A stretch of 64,000 nt of DNA from positions 623,001 through 687,000 of the forward strand of contig JACVVK020000290.1 in assembly GCA_018292915.2 (NCBI GenBank), written 5' to 3'. The DNA is from Batillaria attramentaria (Eukaryota > Mollusca > Gastropoda > Batillariidae). The notes below the pieces were generated by a model that had not been told where the DNA came from, searched no databases, and saw nothing but the letters and a program-made list of their open reading frames with translations. The position numbers and the translations under genes were made by a program. Below are positions 24,103-38,300 of the stretch, piece by piece; position 1 is the stretch's first letter, and each line of letters starts with the position of its first letter.

Positions 24103-24633
24103 TCAAGCAAAATGCATACAACGCATATTACCAGATAAAATGCTGTACATGGAAATTTTGCTATAATTATATACATTGTAGGTTTGCTCTACAGATGGAG
24201 TGCTTTTGGTGGATGATGACTTCAACTTAATGGAATATAACATGACGTACACACCACCTCGTATAACACTAAATAAACATTCAGAATGAAATGGTTTCAT
24301 ATTCACGAAACCTTCCAAGGCAGTAGCGGGGTGATTAAGAAAGTGAAAGAAAAGAGTTTGCACTGTACACCATGAAACTTTGAAAGTAGTGCCTGCAAAT
24401 TTTACAAGCTCAACAGTGTTCGGTTGTGTGAAAACCCTGAACTGTTCAGTGTGCATTCTGAGCCTAGGTGTCATCAAACAAGTAACCCTCTCTGAATATC
24501 TTTCCAAGCATTTCAAAAGACACCATGGTAGCTTCCCAACTGGTACTTTATAAAAATCTGAGAGGACAACTATATTCCCCCAAAGCTCAATGCATTGATC
24601 AGTAAAGTCTTGACCGTGATTTACAAAGAACAT
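24103..24633 (-). other. Unrecognised 176-codon ORF downstream of the A2M-like stop
   Basis: The ORF starts 55 nt after the A2M-like stop on the same strand and so would lie in a long 3' UTR. It has no recognisable domain, no repeat character, ordinary composition and several Cys. It may be chance, a relic, or a separate transcript. Confidence 0.2.
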
Positions 24634-24678
24634 ACGGCAACTGCTGCCAACAAGACTAGAACCATGAGATGGAGTTGT

Positions 24679-24684
24679 TTTATT
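24679..24684 (-). terminator. Proximal poly(A) signal, 4 nt after the stop
   Basis: AATAAA on the minus strand follows the TAG (24689-24691) after only GCTT. Use of it would leave a 3' UTR of roughly 30 nt. A second AATAAA (23201-23206) would give about 1.5 kb. Confidence 0.45.
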
Positions 24685-24688
24685 AAGC

Positions 24689-25756
24689 CTAGGGTTCCAT
24701 TCTACAGCGGCGCTGAGCTCTGCGTGCTTTCCTCTCCAGCGTGCGATCTTTGCGCAGGTTAAAGACGTAGGTTTGGGAGTCCATCATGAGAGTAGTGCCC
24801 TGCAGGTTGGCCGCCTTGGTCAGGATCAACACAGTCCGCACTGACAACAAAACAACATCCACTTTACCATCCCACATCCTTTCAATACCATCTGATTTTC
24901 TAAGGCTTTGTATTGGACAACTGCTCATAAATATGAAAAATATATTTCAAAACACAATCATCCAATCAAAAACAACAAAACGTACTTGGTGGTTCAAGGA
25001 GAGCGCAGCGACATCCCTCGTCCATGCGGTAGTTGGCAAACTTGTTGATGTCGCGCAGCTTTTTGTGAGGTCGCAGGTCAGCCTTGATTTTCAGGGAATA
25101 CTTCTTATTCCTTCCGGCATGCGACTTGTACACTGTACAGGCAGAAGTAGTTACAAAGTTATTGCAACACCGAATATCATCTTCTTTCATAAACAGCACC
25201 CACTTCCCTCATTAACTCAGTTCATACCAAGTTAAGCATGCACAACTTCCCTCGCTCAAGTATGGAAGACTGGGAACTCAATAACTGCTCTGCTCACAAG
25301 CAGATATAAATGAAAAGCAAGCCTGAGTTAGTGTGACATCTCACACCAGAAAAATAATGAAATGTGGTCCCAGGAAAACCTTCAGATGATATGGGAAAAA
25401 AAAAAGGGGGGGGGGGAGGTATTAGGTGGCACTGCACCACGCTTCCCCCGGGGGAAGCAGCCCCAATTTCCCGAAAGGGATAATACAGTAGAAAAAAAAA
25501 CAAAAAACAACAACCCAAAAACAAAAAAACCTGTGTGCAGAACATTTTCATCCAGATCTATGGGAACTGTGTCATTGGGAACATACAAAACACTGTCAGA
25601 TTGTGTACAGCAGACACTAAATTACCCACTTCTTTGCAGAAAGAAAATGCCAACACACGGATAAAACATCCTGTACAAACCTGCTGTGGAATTGCAGACA
25701 AGTTGAGCGTAGTTTTCTGGTGCCTTCTCCAGGTCACACACTGGACAGTTTGGGCT
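24689..25756 (-). CDS. A2M-like exons 37-39: C345C/NTR domain
   Basis: Exon 37 (25681-25756) has NCPVC and AQLVCNSTA, exon 38 (24986-25132) has KKYSLKIKADLRP and GCRCALLEPP, and exon 39 (24689-24840) has VRTVLILTKAANLQGTTLMM and ends RRCRMEP. Six Cys in the order CxxC, C, CxC, C fit the netrin-like C345C fold at the C-terminus of C3, C4 and C5. A2M and insect TEPs lack it. Confidence 0.85.
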
Positions 25757-27220
25757 CTGCACAAGACGAACACACAGCGAACAATCATTTATATGTCTAC
25801 ATCACATTCTTTCACATACACAAGGAAACTTCTGGTGCAGATATCTTTTTGAGAATGGTGGTGAGTTGACTGTATGTTGTATCACGCATTACACGTATGT
25901 GGGTAATTGGTGCCACAGAAGGACTCTGTGTATGTGTGCACCTGTGTGCAAGTGTATGGTTTCAGTATATTTGCGCTAAAAATATCTCCCACAGATTTAA
26001 GTTATTTTCAGATCTTGGTGGCCTTCACAGCTACAAAAAGCATCTTCATGACAAGCATTAAAAACACTAGGCAGCCCTCATGTAAGGATACGTTTAACTT
26101 GACTGTGTTTCTGAGAATGAAGGATGGCAAAGAACAGTCAGTGTTACTCACGCGTCCTCGGGCTTCTCCTACATTGACTGGTGGTGCTCCGAGCTCTGGA
26201 AACAAAGGACAGCGCAACAAGTTAACAAGAAGAAGAAAAAAGAACCAGCAAAACGTGCAGCACGGGGGTGGGGGGGGGGGGGGAGTGGGTGTTTAGCCAA
26301 AGGTGGAAGATTGTAAGCCCTGATGTACTGGTGACCAGTACATCTATATACATGGTAGGATGTCAGACACCACCAAAACAGCTCCAAGTTTAAACATGTT
26401 GAAAGATGCACCTATAAGGTAAAAAATTACAACAGGCACAGGATGTTGCTATGTCCGTGAGTTCTGAGAGGAGATGGGGACCACACTTCACCAATGCCAC
26501 CGCAGGAAGTAAAAACCATGCAGAAAACAACATGAATCACTCACCAACTCTCCTCTGTACAGGGAAAGGTGCATCGTCTGGGTTTGCTGGCTGGTCATAT
26601 GGGATTTCAGCCTTTGTGCCGCATGTTGTCTTCAGGTTGTATGACTGTATCACTGTCATATCTACACACACACACAAGTTCAGCTGGGTTAAAACAACAA
26701 AAAGCCTTGTAATTATGACAAACACTGCTAGGATGAAAGGAGCAATGGTAATCATGATTGTGGTAGATTCTTGTATACAGTGTGTGGGTGTGTGTATGTG
26801 CATATGCATGTGTGTGCACGCACATACACATGCGCAAATATGTGTGTGTGTGTGTGTGTGTGTGTGAAGGACAAGTTTCACACTGACCCCTCTCATAGTA
26901 CTGGTAGATCTGCACTTCAGCAGGTTTGGGATTACTGACAGCCAGATCCTTGTTCTGTTGCACATCCAGCGTAAACCGGCGCCGTCTGGTGTCCAGCTAC
27001 CACACACATATAGCATGATACAGTCAGACCCATGGCACAACATACATCATAAAACACACAGTGACTTGACACTTTGTAAAGACTATGATGAGAAATAATT
27101 AGGTAACACAAACACCAATGCATGTATGTGCCACCACCAAAACCCCAAATCAAGCAACTGAAGCAGAACAGTAATTATACATATTTTTAACATTATAAAA
27201 TCTTCGCTGAACACAAAACT

Positions 27221-27297
<77 letters not shown>

Positions 27298-29039
27298 TGA
27301 AGTAAGTCTCATTATAGAAGCAGTAAAGTTTGGCAGCCAGCACGCACAAATATCTCATAATGATGTTTTATAAAGTCGCAGCAGAAAACAGAACTTACCT
27401 CATCAAGGTAGAAATTAATAAGTCCCTCTTTTTCATCCACCTCATGCCGTTCAATGCCCAGTATGGGGAACTTGCTCCGCAGCTGAAATTAAACACACTG
27501 TACATTTAGCACATTTGCAACCAGTACGTCACAAGCTTAAAATTTTTCACAAAGTTGCAAGGTATTCCTGTGTACCATCTGAACACTCCACGTTTTCACA
27601 GGTATGTAACATTTTGACCCTTTGATACACACAAAGCTATGAAGACTTTTGCACTTTCACAGAGGGTTGATATTTGTGGGGGTGAACATGCAGCCCCAGA
27701 ATTGCACTCCTTGACGTTTAACACAATCAATGTATGCCATTTCCACCACATGACCTATCTGCCTGTACTGGGATGACCATCTCTTTTGTCTATGAGCACA
27801 GTGTCGTTCTGGTTTCAGTAGTGCTTGCTTCAATGAGCTGGCATGGTCTGTTGCAAATTTTTCTGTCTGCACACTTCCAAGGGCAGAAGCACAGGTGTTT
27901 GGTGCGTATGCTAGTTTGGTATGATTTTTGTTGTCATGAAGAAGCGTGATTTTCATGATTTTTGTATTTTGTAGGCCGAGGTGCATGTCAGGGGGCCGCA
28001 ACAAGAGGCAACTATGCTGCCAGTGAAGCTGGGACTTTTTGTGCTAGAGAGCGACAAAACTGACACCAGCAGATTTGGATGAAGCGGCTTTCTGGCCTAC
28101 ACAGAAAGTAGACTAGCATAACTCCAGTGAGGCCTGAGCGGAAAGGAGAAATTCAAAGTTTTTCCTGTCAGGTGCATGCCCTTGAATGGTCTGTGCATGG
28201 TAATTATTGTTTTCAGATTGAGGCATTTTTAGGGGGTGACTATATGATGCCTGAGGCTAATAGGGAATATATAGGCATTTTGAGACCTTGTGCAATTGTG
28301 TTCTTTGACCACAGCGACTGTAGTACAGGCACACCAGCATGACTGTGTGAAGCATCACTCACCTCCCTGAGAGAGTCTGGGATGACAGACCAGCCGGTCA
28401 CCATGCGCAAAGTCAGCATCGTCATGCCCGCACTGAAGGAATCGTCATCTCGCACACTGCACAACACAGTGTCATTAGCACTGATCTTCATTTGGTATTA
28501 CCGTTGTATGGAAAAAACAGCTAAGTGCTTATCAAATCTACAGTGTTTAGGCCGTTCAGCAGACTACAACAATACAGGTACCCCTTTTTCAAACAGGGCA
28601 CTGGAAGCAGCTTCGGTTCCTGGCCATATCAGGGCTTCATACCTGCGTTGGATATCAGTCATAGACTGATTCATTTTCCAAATGTCCGGTTATTTTCTTA
28701 CAAAGGCGAACACATGTCCGATCATTTCCATGCCACACCTGACAATATGCAGAACAAATGTCCTGTACTTTACTGTAAGCCAGGACATTTTGTTCGATTA
28801 TAGTTCCCACGGATAGGAAACCCTGCTTTATCACTGATTGCATTGCCAGCACAGACAGGCTCATCAGTCAGTGTCGCTAACAACAGACATGGTAAAAGAT
28901 GGCACCAGCAACAAGGATTGTACACACATGTGACAGTTTAAAAAGAATGTACAATTCCTGCAGCAGATTAGTGATCGCAATGGAAAAAATAAATAAATAA
29001 AAAGACGAGAGGTTTAATGAAAGTGAGGAAATGTAAGGA

Positions 29040-29092
<53 letters not shown>

Positions 29093-29637
29093 CATGCGTG
29101 CGAGTGTGCTTGAACTCAATACTGTATGTCAGTACTTACATCTAGCTAGCAACCACAAGAACACAACAACTACTCACCCAAAGCTGATGTGGAGCGTGCG
29201 GCGTTCACATTTGTTCCTGTTGTGCTGGTACAGGCGGGGTTCCACTTTCAGGTGGAACTTGGGGTCATCGATACCCAGCTTGGATGGTACTTTGTTGTAA
29301 CGCACATTTGCCTACACAAGAAAATCACACATATACTGACGCAGTGTTTTGTGTAGAACGAGTAATGATCAGACACATCAGCAGTTTAAAAAAATAATTT
29401 TTGAGGACACGATTATTTTAGGTCAATAACCATAATTGTTGATGTGTGCATCCTAATGTATCCCCAAAACCTGTGCTATGGCTGATACATTTCGTCTTCA
29501 GCAGGCTGGATCAAGTTTTCTGTAGGGGTGCTTCTCCCTAAGTTGAAGACTTAAACGTCCTACTCTGTGAACACAGGGGGATGTGAGAGTTTGGGGATCC
29601 CTCCCAGACATTGGGAATTGCCTACTGAGGCTGATGA

Positions 29638-29709
<72 letters not shown>

Positions 29710-32089
29710 CGCATGTGTACACATAGGTGGTGTGGAGGTAGGGTTTTTATAAGCTGTTTGTATTTATTCTAAGGCAGAAAGTGACATTGCTTTGGGAGTG
29801 TTTGATGTGAAAAATGTTACTGTGAACTCACCTGCACCAAAGCACAGCCAGTCCCCTCGGCTGTTACAATCACTGACGTGCCTTCCGACATCTGTAACTG
29901 CTCACGTTGCAGCTGAAGACTGTTATCAGGGGTGACGGAAAACGCAAATGTCTCGCCTGTTTTTTCCGAAATAACAGACAGAAGGACATTGGTGGGATCG
30001 TCAGAGTAAGCAAGAGCAGCAAACTCGGACAACGCGTTCAGGCCAACCACCGTATCCTGCAACAGAGAGAGCGTGTGAGATAAATCAGGCAATATATATC
30101 AAACTCATAAATTCTTATCATTACCTTTCATATATGCACTGGTAATGTTCAAACAAAGTCAAAATGAACAAGGAGATTTGGCCTTGTGGTGAGGGCTTCT
30201 GGTCTGTGGATCCTGAAGTAAAAATTTTGAATCATCTGATGAGCTGGAAAATGGCTGGGGATTTTCCCTCATCAAACAGAGTTACATTCACATACAGACT
30301 CACATACGGTACCCGTCTTGCCTTCATGTACACAAGCATGTATAAGTATCCAGAGCGCACGTTAAAAAGATCCTATTCCACACGGGAGAACCGTGGAATG
30401 AAAAAAACAAGCTTACACCATGCAGGGAAAACAAAAAGAAATCGGTGGCACTGTATGGCAGCAATGCACACCCCTCAGGGGAAGCAGCCTAAATTTCCCA
30501 GTGTTGGAATAACAGAGATGGAGGCAGTCAGTGGTCTAGTGGTTAGGAGACTTTATCACCACTACAAGAGGTCAGGTTCGAGTCCCACTCGGAGCAAATA
30601 AATTTTGCTTCCCGTACGTGACACCGTTCATTTGGGCCAATCATTCGGGGTTCTCTCTGAGTATCCCAGCTTCCTCCCCCTCTGCTTTGGAAATGTTCAA
30701 CCCACAAAATTTAAAAATAACTGCTATGCTACATTCGGAAACTTAATTAAATTGCTAAGCTGACCCTTCGCACTGTGTGACTGTAATGTGTTCATGTCCA
30801 GTGTGTGAGAGAATGTGTGTGGTTCATGTGAGTGTGCGTGTTGGGTTCAGCTCATGATGCTTTAAAAAAATTGAGTAAAGCGTCTACACAATACTCATTT
30901 ATTATTATTAGTTATTACACCAATACCAAGGAGGGAAAAAGTAATACTGTCTCACTTGCGTGGAGGAGTATCCGCCAAACGCACTCTGCTGGTTGGACAG
31001 CCAGAAGGCGATGGGTTGTCCCATGGTCAGTGACTCGTTCCCATAGTACGCCAGCGTGGCCAGCAAGGCATAGGCCGTCATCTCCACCTCCGCTGAGGGA
31101 GCCGAGTAGTAGTACCATGAGTTGACTGGCTTGGGTTGTTCCCCTTGTCGCTTCCAGTGTTTTACAGTGCCTGAGCCAGGGCAGCAGAGCAGATGTTATT
31201 TTTATTTCGTCTTTGTGGTATATAAAACCATACAGGACAACATTAAATGCACAACAGGTACATTCGTAAATATTGTCCGTTCATGAGTTCTCAGAATCTC
31301 ACACCCATACACATACACAAGACACAAGCTAGTACACACACACGTACACACATTTTTTTCTTTCTTTCTGCCCCAACTCTTTGCCAGCTCCAGTGGTGTT
31401 CCTCCCAGGTAATGGGTGGAACCCACGGAGGACTCGGAAGCTGGGACAATTTTTGTTATGCATGATGATGGAGATGAGGATGATAGTAAGATGATGCTAT
31501 AGAGGACCATGTGGTTTGGGACTGCAGGACAGGGCCGCATTCCACGCTTCCTGTCATAAATATCCCGGCATTAACCAGGCCCGGGATCTACGGCACCTGC
31601 GGTGCCGGCCCTGTAATCATCCACATCATAAGACGTGTCATACTAAGGGAAGCACCCCCAAAGTCGCACCCGTGGAGTGGGTGAAGCTCGGCTGTGTGGC
31701 AACAGCCTCCCCATCGGGCCCATAGCACACCCGCTCTGGGTGGGAGCCAACCCAGGTAAGAAATATCCCGCTTGCCTCGGGCTGGGATTCGAACCCGGGT
31801 CTCCTGGTCCATGATCCGAAGTGATAACCACTACACTACGGGGGCCAGTACACACATTATTTTATTATACATCCATAGCAGTGTATATTTTATGCATTAC
31901 ATGTCAGCAGAAAGACAGCCATAACAACTGTGACACAAATGCTCGATGCTTGTCCAGATCAGCTGAAGGCTGTTCAAGCTAAATGTAAAAACCAAGTGAA
32001 TCTGTCAATCACTCAGCTTGTGTTAGATGTTGCATGAGATAGATGCACATAAAAGAATACAGCAAAACTAACATTCAATTTTATCCCCT

Positions 32090-32168
<79 letters not shown>

Positions 32169-33862
32169 GCTGTTTGGGAACAAGTTTAAGTAATTTTATT
32201 CTACTCTCTAAGGGCATAGAATAGAAAAAGAAATACAAACGGTACAACATGTGCAGTGCATCTTCTATACATACATTCATACATAACATACATACATACA
32301 GACATGCGTTCACACAAACACACTGTAGTAACAGTGACTGTAACAGAAACCAGTTCACATCCACACTTACCATCATCTACAGCTTGTTGGTTCAGCCTGT
32401 CCATAATGTCTCTAGTCTGCTCACTGGAGGGATCATAGAGCGTGTTGGCGTAGGCAGCCAGTGCCAGGGTGTACGTGTCAATCTCTGGCTTCTGCTGCAG
32501 CTCGCGGTTGATGCACTCGATAGCAATAGATGCCTCCATGCCCTGTCAAAAGGCAACGTAACTGTCAGGTTGTCCTTGCGGCAGGCAGCAGTCAAAGGAT
32601 ATACAGCGTCATGAACTATTATTGTCAGGCTGCCCGTCAGACAGGTAGCAGTCCCATGCAATACGGAACCATGAAACCAGTATTTCCAGATTAATAGTCT
32701 TTACACAAGATGCATGATTGAACCTGTTCTGCTGGTCAGTATGTCTGTACACTTAGAACAGTCTACCTTGGTGAGTTCTGGGTAGAATACACTACTGCAT
32801 GTGTGTCTCAGCAAACAATTCAAATGGCACACACTGTGATATTTTGAATTGTTTAAAAAAAAAAAATTAAAAAAAAATTTGAAAAACTCAAAGAAGAAGA
32901 AAAACACTTCAAATGGCCAGTTGTTCTGCTTCTCAGTGAGTGAACAAAACCGTAATAAAATCAAAATGCCAGATATTTCACCTCCGTCTCCAGACCAGCC
33001 TGCAGCAGGGCAATCAAAACGTAGGCACTCAGCGCAGCCTCATTTTCCTCTTTACCCAGGCCACCCTTCAGGTACGAGCTGAACACCTGACCCCTACAAA
33101 TATATGTATTGGTGTAGGGAGCACATGGACATGCACAATCTATCAATGCATGATGAAACACGGTTAAAATGAGAACTCTGTGACTGTTTCGCATGATACA
33201 CCCACGGTTACGTCTGATAATTGCCTCCCCTGACACTCAATGTTACTCCATATGATTGTCTCCCCTGATGCACCACTGTCACACCTTATGATTGTCTCCC
33301 TTGATGCACAAAACCAGAGAAAACAACAAAAATTCACGTACGAGTATAACTACATGCATCTCACATACATTGACAAGAATCTACTGTCGTGTTTTCAGTT
33401 ATTATCACACAAAATCATGACTCAAGTTGCATGGAAAAACAAGAGGAAGAAGAAGAACAACAACAACAAAAAACCCAAACAAAATACACTCGGAAAAAAT
33501 CCCCACAGGCAAAATGCTACCTCTCAAAGAAGCAACCACGCAGTGGCCCCTCCAGGTTCTGTGTCCTCTTCAAGTACCGGATGCTCATGTCCAAATCGTC
33601 CTGATCGATAAAGATGTATGGTTTAGCCTGAGCGAAAGACTTCACGACGAAGGCTGTCAGCCAGGTACTGCCTGCCTTGTTTCCCCTCTCACCAAATGCA
33701 CTGAATGAACCATCAGCATGGCGATACTTCAGTTCACGCTGGTAGCCTGTCAGAGAAAACAAGAAAAATGGATGAAAAGATGAGGCTGGCTGATACTACA
33801 ATGAATACTTAATACACAGCTCTTGAAAAGCATGGCTCTCAAAGAGACAGGACTTGCTGTGC

Positions 33863-33917
<55 letters not shown>

Positions 33918-35149
33918 TTCCTTTCCCAAACTCTCTTTTCAATAACTAGTATCGAATCAGTTTTACTGACAAGCTGTCCCTGACTGCTGGCGGACTTAAG
34001 TGAATGAGCAATAAGCTGAATGTAACCTGTCTCCATAAACGAGGTGGCCTTGTCTTGCGTGGCTTCGTCCAGCCTGCTGGTGGCCGTGAGGTACTTGAGC
34101 ACGTAGATGTTGGGCGTGAAGCCGACCATGTTCTGTTCTCCACACCCGGTGGGCATGCGCACCAAGCCATCCAGGTTAGAGAGAGCGGGACCCATGATGT
34201 CACCTGGGGGAATCACCCACACAGAAAACATAAAGCAACAACCAGAAATACGGTCACCATTTTGCACTTCTTGAATTTGGCATCTGTGCTATCTTCACAC
34301 TGATGAAACATTCAGAATTTTTTTTTTTGGTAAGTTAAAAAAAAGAAAAAGAAACCAAATAAATGATGACAGCGATGTGGATTGTTTTCTGTAAAGGTAC
34401 ACACAACATTTTAGCTACAAAAACACAAAGATAATGGCAGTGAAAAATCTGACTTGTGCATACCAGCTTTTCTTGAGGTCTGATAAAGAGGAAATCACAC
34501 ACATCCACAAAGCAGACAATCAAAGCAGACAATCAAAGCAGATGATTATCATGTTGATGAATGTGTAGAAACCCTGAAGAATGTAACTAGTGAACTGAAA
34601 GCAGGACTGACTGAAACTTTATTTTACAAGGATGAGATAATAGACGCACAGGCCTCTCTTACTATCTTTCTCTTACAGGAAATGGAATGAGACACATGAT
34701 AAGGTATAAAGTGCAGTTTGATGAATGACCATAGTCAGATTCTTTTTGGAATTCTCTGTCTGCAAATCTGACAAAAGCGCCCACACTGTTTTTACGGGCA
34801 ATCTAAAAACCTTCCATTTTTGGCAAAGCCTTCAAATAATTTCCTGTGTAACTAGTTACTTTCACCAGTGTTTTTCTGTCCATCATTGTAAAATGTGCGC
34901 GAGTGTCGGTGAGTTATCGGCACACAGATTTTTTTTTGAAGAAATGTGCCCTACAAATACCATTTATTATTATTATTATTATCAATACCACTAAATCTCA
35001 CCAATAACAGTGACATCTCCTCGGGCTGAGTCGGACACCATGTCAGCAGGCAGTGGCAGATTCACAGTGCTGGAATACACTTCGTTATCTGAGGAGAAAC
35101 AATGTGAAAACTGTTGTGTGCAAGTGTAAAATGAGACACAGAAAGGTAG

Positions 35150-35220
<71 letters not shown>

Positions 35221-35323
35221 TGTGTGTGTGCGCGCGCGTGCGTGCATTTGTGTGTGTGATCCTGCTCATTATGTATTCACCGCTTATGTATGTGCAGATG
35301 TGTGTTTATGTGTGTAAATATGT

Positions 35324-35372
<49 letters not shown>

Positions 35373-38300
35373 GCGTGTGTGCGCGCGTGTCTGTGTTGTA
35401 AGACAATCTGGGCTCCTGTTGCAGTAGGGCATCCTTTAAATACAAAATACCATTATCATAACTGTTGAGGAAGCTGTACCTTTAGGACAAATGTAGAGAC
35501 TGTGGCTGTACTGCTGGGTCACGCCCTCAGCCTGCAAAAAAACAATGTGACAACTTTCACATCATATACCCTGAAGCAGACCACAGGCAATTGAAACCTT
35601 CATGGGATTTTCATGTTTTTCAGTTTCAGGAGTGTGAAATATGTCATGTTGTGCTATTCCCAAAATCAAGTTACACCAAAATTCCATCACCAGGAAAAAC
35701 TGTGCTAGAAAACTTTAGCTGAAGTTTGAAATCAGTAGTATACTCACTTCAATTTTGTTGGTTACAATGTGTACTCAGTACAACAGCAGAATGAAACACT
35801 TTTTTCTGACTAAACTCACCTTCACAAGGATCTCTCTCTGTACTGCATCCTGGCGACCAATGTACTGAGTATCCATGATGACATCATTGCCACACTGTCC
35901 AGGTATGATTTCTGCCTGCAACCAAATCAAATTTTTTTTTAAAATGTTGAGGCATGCCAAATATCAAACACATGAAGCGGCTACAAGGCTTTCTCCCTGT
36001 TCGTCAAGAACTTTTCAGAGCTTTCAGACAAGGATGGTACAATACAACACATTTCTCTCAAATTAAAAACACCACCTGCCTGGGTTTCTGTTTTTTTTTT
36101 CGTTCGTTTGGTGTTTTTTTTGGGATTGTTTGTGTTTTTTTTTTTGGGGGGGGGGGGGGGGGGCTTGAAATTTTAAAAATCTTTTATTTTTAGTGTTCAC
36201 AAACCTGATACTTTTTTTTTTACTGCCTTCTCATGGAAAACTGTCAAGCCAAACTTAAAGAAATTTGATCCAAAGGTCACCTGAGCGAAGATGGGAAGTT
36301 TGCCGATGTCCTGGGCGGTGATGAAGAATTTTTTGGTGTGCGACTTTCCCCCACACAGACAGAATGGGTCACGGTTGGCACGTGCATTGTGCACCTTGAA
36401 GCCCTTCAGGCCATCCACTTGCAACATCATCTGCAGCACAACACAATATTCATATGAGGGAGTCAACAGTGTGGATAAGAACCAATCTGGACGCATGAGC
36501 ACATGCACGCACACTTTCACATACACAAAGTCTGTGCTGCAGTCATGGACTATTTTTGTGTGTGTTTTTTTCAAGATGAGAACTGAGGAAGAAAATATGT
36601 TCTTTGTTTTGTACTCTCATGAGAGCTAGGATTCAGTGCTCTGCCTTAAACTCTATTCCATTCCATCATGTGACACCAACAGTTCTGAGATGATGTAACA
36701 GTGATTACTAATGTGCAACCAGAAGTACTCTTTCATAAAGGTTTGCTTGGCTCACCTGTACTAGCACAGGCTTTACAGTAGAAGCCAAAACGGCATCAAA
36801 TACAATGTACAAAACAACATTTTCTTACTCCCTTTTTCCTGAATATATCATAATGAATAATCAGTTGTTTCTCTTTTCATATTTTATAGTATCCATTTCT
36901 GGGAAAAATCCTAATGAACAGTCTGTTCAGGTATGGTGACATGACATGTAACTTACGTGAAGACATTTATCGAGGTAGTTGTAAACGGTGACGGTGATCG
37001 GGAGACGTTCCCCTCGTACAGCGTTGTAGGGCAGATTGAAGGACAGGAAGAAAGGCTGGAACGTGGTGATGGACGTCACTGGTGACAGACCGAAGCCAGC
37101 CACGTCACTGATGCAGATAGAGTTACCCACCCATCGTGTGATGGTGTCGGGGATTGTGTGCATCAGTTCTGCTGAGCCAGTTTCCCTGGAATAAGACAAG
37201 CAGAAATTTCAGCAAAAACAATACCTAGTCATAATGATAAACATGAAAATCATTAAAATAACTCTTACTCAGTGTCACTCTCAAAATACGAAAGGACTCG
37301 GTGTGCACATGTGCAGGGGCACGCACACCTCTTCCATTTGAACCCACTCTCACTAGACAAATGGACAGGTGCAACCACATAATTCTAGACAATTTTCCAT
37401 TTTATATCTGTTACTTAATGGACAATAAAGTATTTTTGAATTTGAATTTGAAAAAGACCATCAGAATACCAGCACAGGAAATAAAACAATTTGACATGTA
37501 TATGAACATAATGTAAATCTACACAAGCTCTCAAAATGTGTGATTAAAAGTGAAACTGACTGTGATGTCACCACAAAAGCTGACACAAACATTTTTAACT
37601 AGCTCTGCCTCAGTAAACCAGCAGATCAAAGTGTTTGTGCTTATTAGGGTGGATGTGATGTAGGTATAAGTGAAATGCTTAGGAGCAGGTTGGGGAAAGC
37701 ATGACATATTTACAAGCAGGGGGAAGAATAGGTACCCTTTTCTGCCCCATTTCCCCAAAGAAAACCACCACCAATGAGACAAATCAATGCCTGTCAGATT
37801 TTTTTCGTTAATTATTATATATTATCTTTTGTTTGGATCTTTTCTGTGTTCATTACCCCGTCTTTGATATCACCCTTACGTGGTGGAAAAGGACATAAAA
37901 CCCTCAAACACCTAACACCCACCCTCTTTTCTGTGTAACACTGTACGCTACAAAACATGGAGTTGTAACATCTGCCATGTAATTCATATTCGTGACTAGT
38001 CTGCTACATTCCAGTAGATGCCTACCCAATGGTCATCAAATCCCATAGCCAAGTTTCAGGAAAGTAGGTACGTAGATCTACGGCTTCTTCTGATGTGCCT
38101 CCGCGTGCCAAGATTGGTGCAGTTTCTGGTAGGGTTTGCATAGGTACAGCTGCCGGTCCCGGTAGTCCAACGGCAGGAGGTAGCCCCATTTGCATGTCTT
38201 GTATGAACACATAACGACTACTGTTTAATTTTCACTCAGCAGTGACTACCTCATTTACTTAAACCCAATGTTGACTCTTCGTTCTCAAGTATCAGGGCTT

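Noticed and set aside
26537..27043. Minus-strand ORF with long His-Thr tract
   Set aside because: It reads through a CA microsatellite and mixes two real exons with their introns in one frame.
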